Assembly: GCA_003218375.1 (NCBI GenBank)
Contig: QHNH01000026.1
Span: forward strand, 2,840-66,588
From: Verrucomicrobiota bacterium
Lineage (GTDB): Bacteria > Verrucomicrobiota > Verrucomicrobiia > Chthoniobacterales > UBA10450
Direction of reading: 5' to 3'
DNA: 63,749 nucleotides
In this document: piece by piece, positions 63,250 to 63,749 of the stretch
Position numbering within the stretch: the stretch's first letter is position 1
Layout of the letters: every line of letters begins with the position of its first letter
Notes under the pieces: generated by a model
Databases searched by the model: none
Told to the model about the DNA's origin: nothing
Seen by the model: only the letters and a program-made list of their open reading frames with translations
Program-made: the position numbers and the translations under genes

Positions 63250-63749
63250 TCGTTGAAGCGTTGAAGGGATGAAGCGTTGAAGGGGCGGAGGAGCAGGGCA
63301 TCCAACTCATCGTCATCGGGATCATAATCCGATGACCCTTCCTGGACGCGGGAAGGATCGCTTGCGACGCGACCGCGAAGAAAACGAATGTAGCCATTGA
63401 TCAGCTTGTGAACGCGCCAACCTTCTTCCTTGAGTTTCCCGATTTCCGTTAAAGTCAGATACAGCTCATCTTCGCAGACATTGAGGTCATCAAGCAACTC
63501 CTCCAAGGACCCGCGTGCCTGCAATATGAATTTGATCTGCTCGAGAAAGTGGAATCGCCCATGTCCCTCCGCGATATTATTTGTAAGCGAAACGGCGGCG
63601 CGCCGGATCTGATTTCCGAGCGCGAATTTTTCCTCTTCCGGCAGTCGCTTTGCGACGCGATACATCGCTTTCCGAAATTCGCGCGCGACTTGATACACTT
63701 CCAAATCTTCGAACGTCTTATACTGCTTTGTTTGGTTTTCTGTTCGCTT
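63246..63749 (-). CDS. Four-helix-bundle protein (S23/intervening-sequence family), 5' end outside window
   Basis: About 167 residues are visible and the frame is open to the right edge. It shows the S23 pattern: YKTFEDLEVYQVAREFRKAMY, FALGNQIRRAAVSLTNNIAEGHGR and LEELLDDLNVCEDELYL. These proteins were first found in rRNA intervening sequences and are spread widely as accessory genes; function unknown. Compared with the usual about 120 residues it has an extra tail of about 45 residues, whose last part is encoded by an 8-bp-periodic array. It overlaps sdhB (ATGA), an odd place for an accessory gene. Confidence 0.85.
   Translation of the reverse strand, partial: KRTENQTKQYKTFEDLEVYQVAREFRKAMYRVAKRLPEEEKFALGNQIRRAAVSLTNNIAEGHGRFHFLEQIKFILQARGSLEELLDDLNVCEDELYLTLTEIGKLKEEGWRVHKLINGYIRFLRGRVASDPSRVQEGSSDYDPDDDELDALLLRPFNASSLQRFNE
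63250..63281. repeat. 8-bp-periodic array encoding the tail of the S23 protein
   Basis: Units TCGTTGAA, GCGTTGAA, GGGATGAA, GCGTTGAA lie in the last codons of the S23 gene, 1 bp before the sdhB start. Confidence 0.82.

Overview
The window is a 63.7-kb, GC-rich, gene-dense bacterial chromosome segment with 59 protein genes (two cut by the window edges, two carrying probable frameshifts). I see no rRNA, tRNA, CRISPR array or transposase. Gene content and style suggest a soil member of the PVC group, most likely Verrucomicrobiota (Spartobacteria/Chthoniobacterales-like): a short chlamydia-like HemA, fused SecDF, a CobA-HemD fusion, AlgI/AlgJ-type acetylation genes, SUMF1-domain proteins and very many small palindromic repeats. 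This is inferred without any marker-gene comparison.

Layout. 1-3554 (+): tightly ATGA-coupled operon of membrane proteins, a TIGR01777-type SDR, a DUF2071 protein and a DoxX-like protein. 3653-7094 (-): two tandem paralogous multi-spanning proteins. 7105-8280 (+): tgt. 8339-15043: polysaccharide O-acetylation cluster (two GDSL/SGNH proteins, two AlgJ/AlgX-like proteins, AlgI). 15080-15956 (-): small HEPN two-gene unit, frameshifted. 16190-18913 (+): yajC-secDF; then rpsU with a clear promoter and terminator. 19372-27729 (-): long operon of ccsA/hemX-like, hemA, hemC, cobA-hemD, then an unusual chaperone module (GrpE-like, short Hsp70, J-like/SUMF1 protein). 27735-36313: mixed genes including apt, queF-queC, an NlpC/P60 protein, an M20 peptidase and an APC permease. 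36444-40241: smc. 40380-43774: 2-oxoacid dehydrogenase E1alpha, E1beta, E2. 43868-45460: Fe-S assembly genes (rhodanese-like, sufU/iscU-like, sufT). 45558-47579: rplI-dnaB behind a near-consensus promoter. 47683-63749: tkt, DUF697 protein, an rsmA-Nudix fusion, AP2-like protein, L,D-transpeptidase-like protein, TMTC-like GT-C/TPR protein, recQ, secA, ridA, sdhB and a four-helix-bundle (S23) protein.

The most striking layer is the repeats. At least six families of roughly 50-110-bp imperfect palindromes, plus arrays with 7- or 8-bp periodicity, sit in almost every gap. They usually begin within about 10 bp of a stop codon and sometimes supply the stop itself. Two copies lie in frame inside essential-type genes (tgt and smc) and one in the DUF2071 gene, recalling the Rickettsia palindromic elements. 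The second notable item is the Hsp70/GrpE-like/J-SUMF1 module downstream of the heme genes.

No stretch above 300 bp lacks a gene. The largest gaps are 15957-16189 (nothing recognised; presumably the yajC promoter), 11583-11805 (palindromic repeat and divergent promoters) and 50919-51130 (palindromic repeat, DnaA-box-like 9-mer, perfect 10-bp-arm palindrome).
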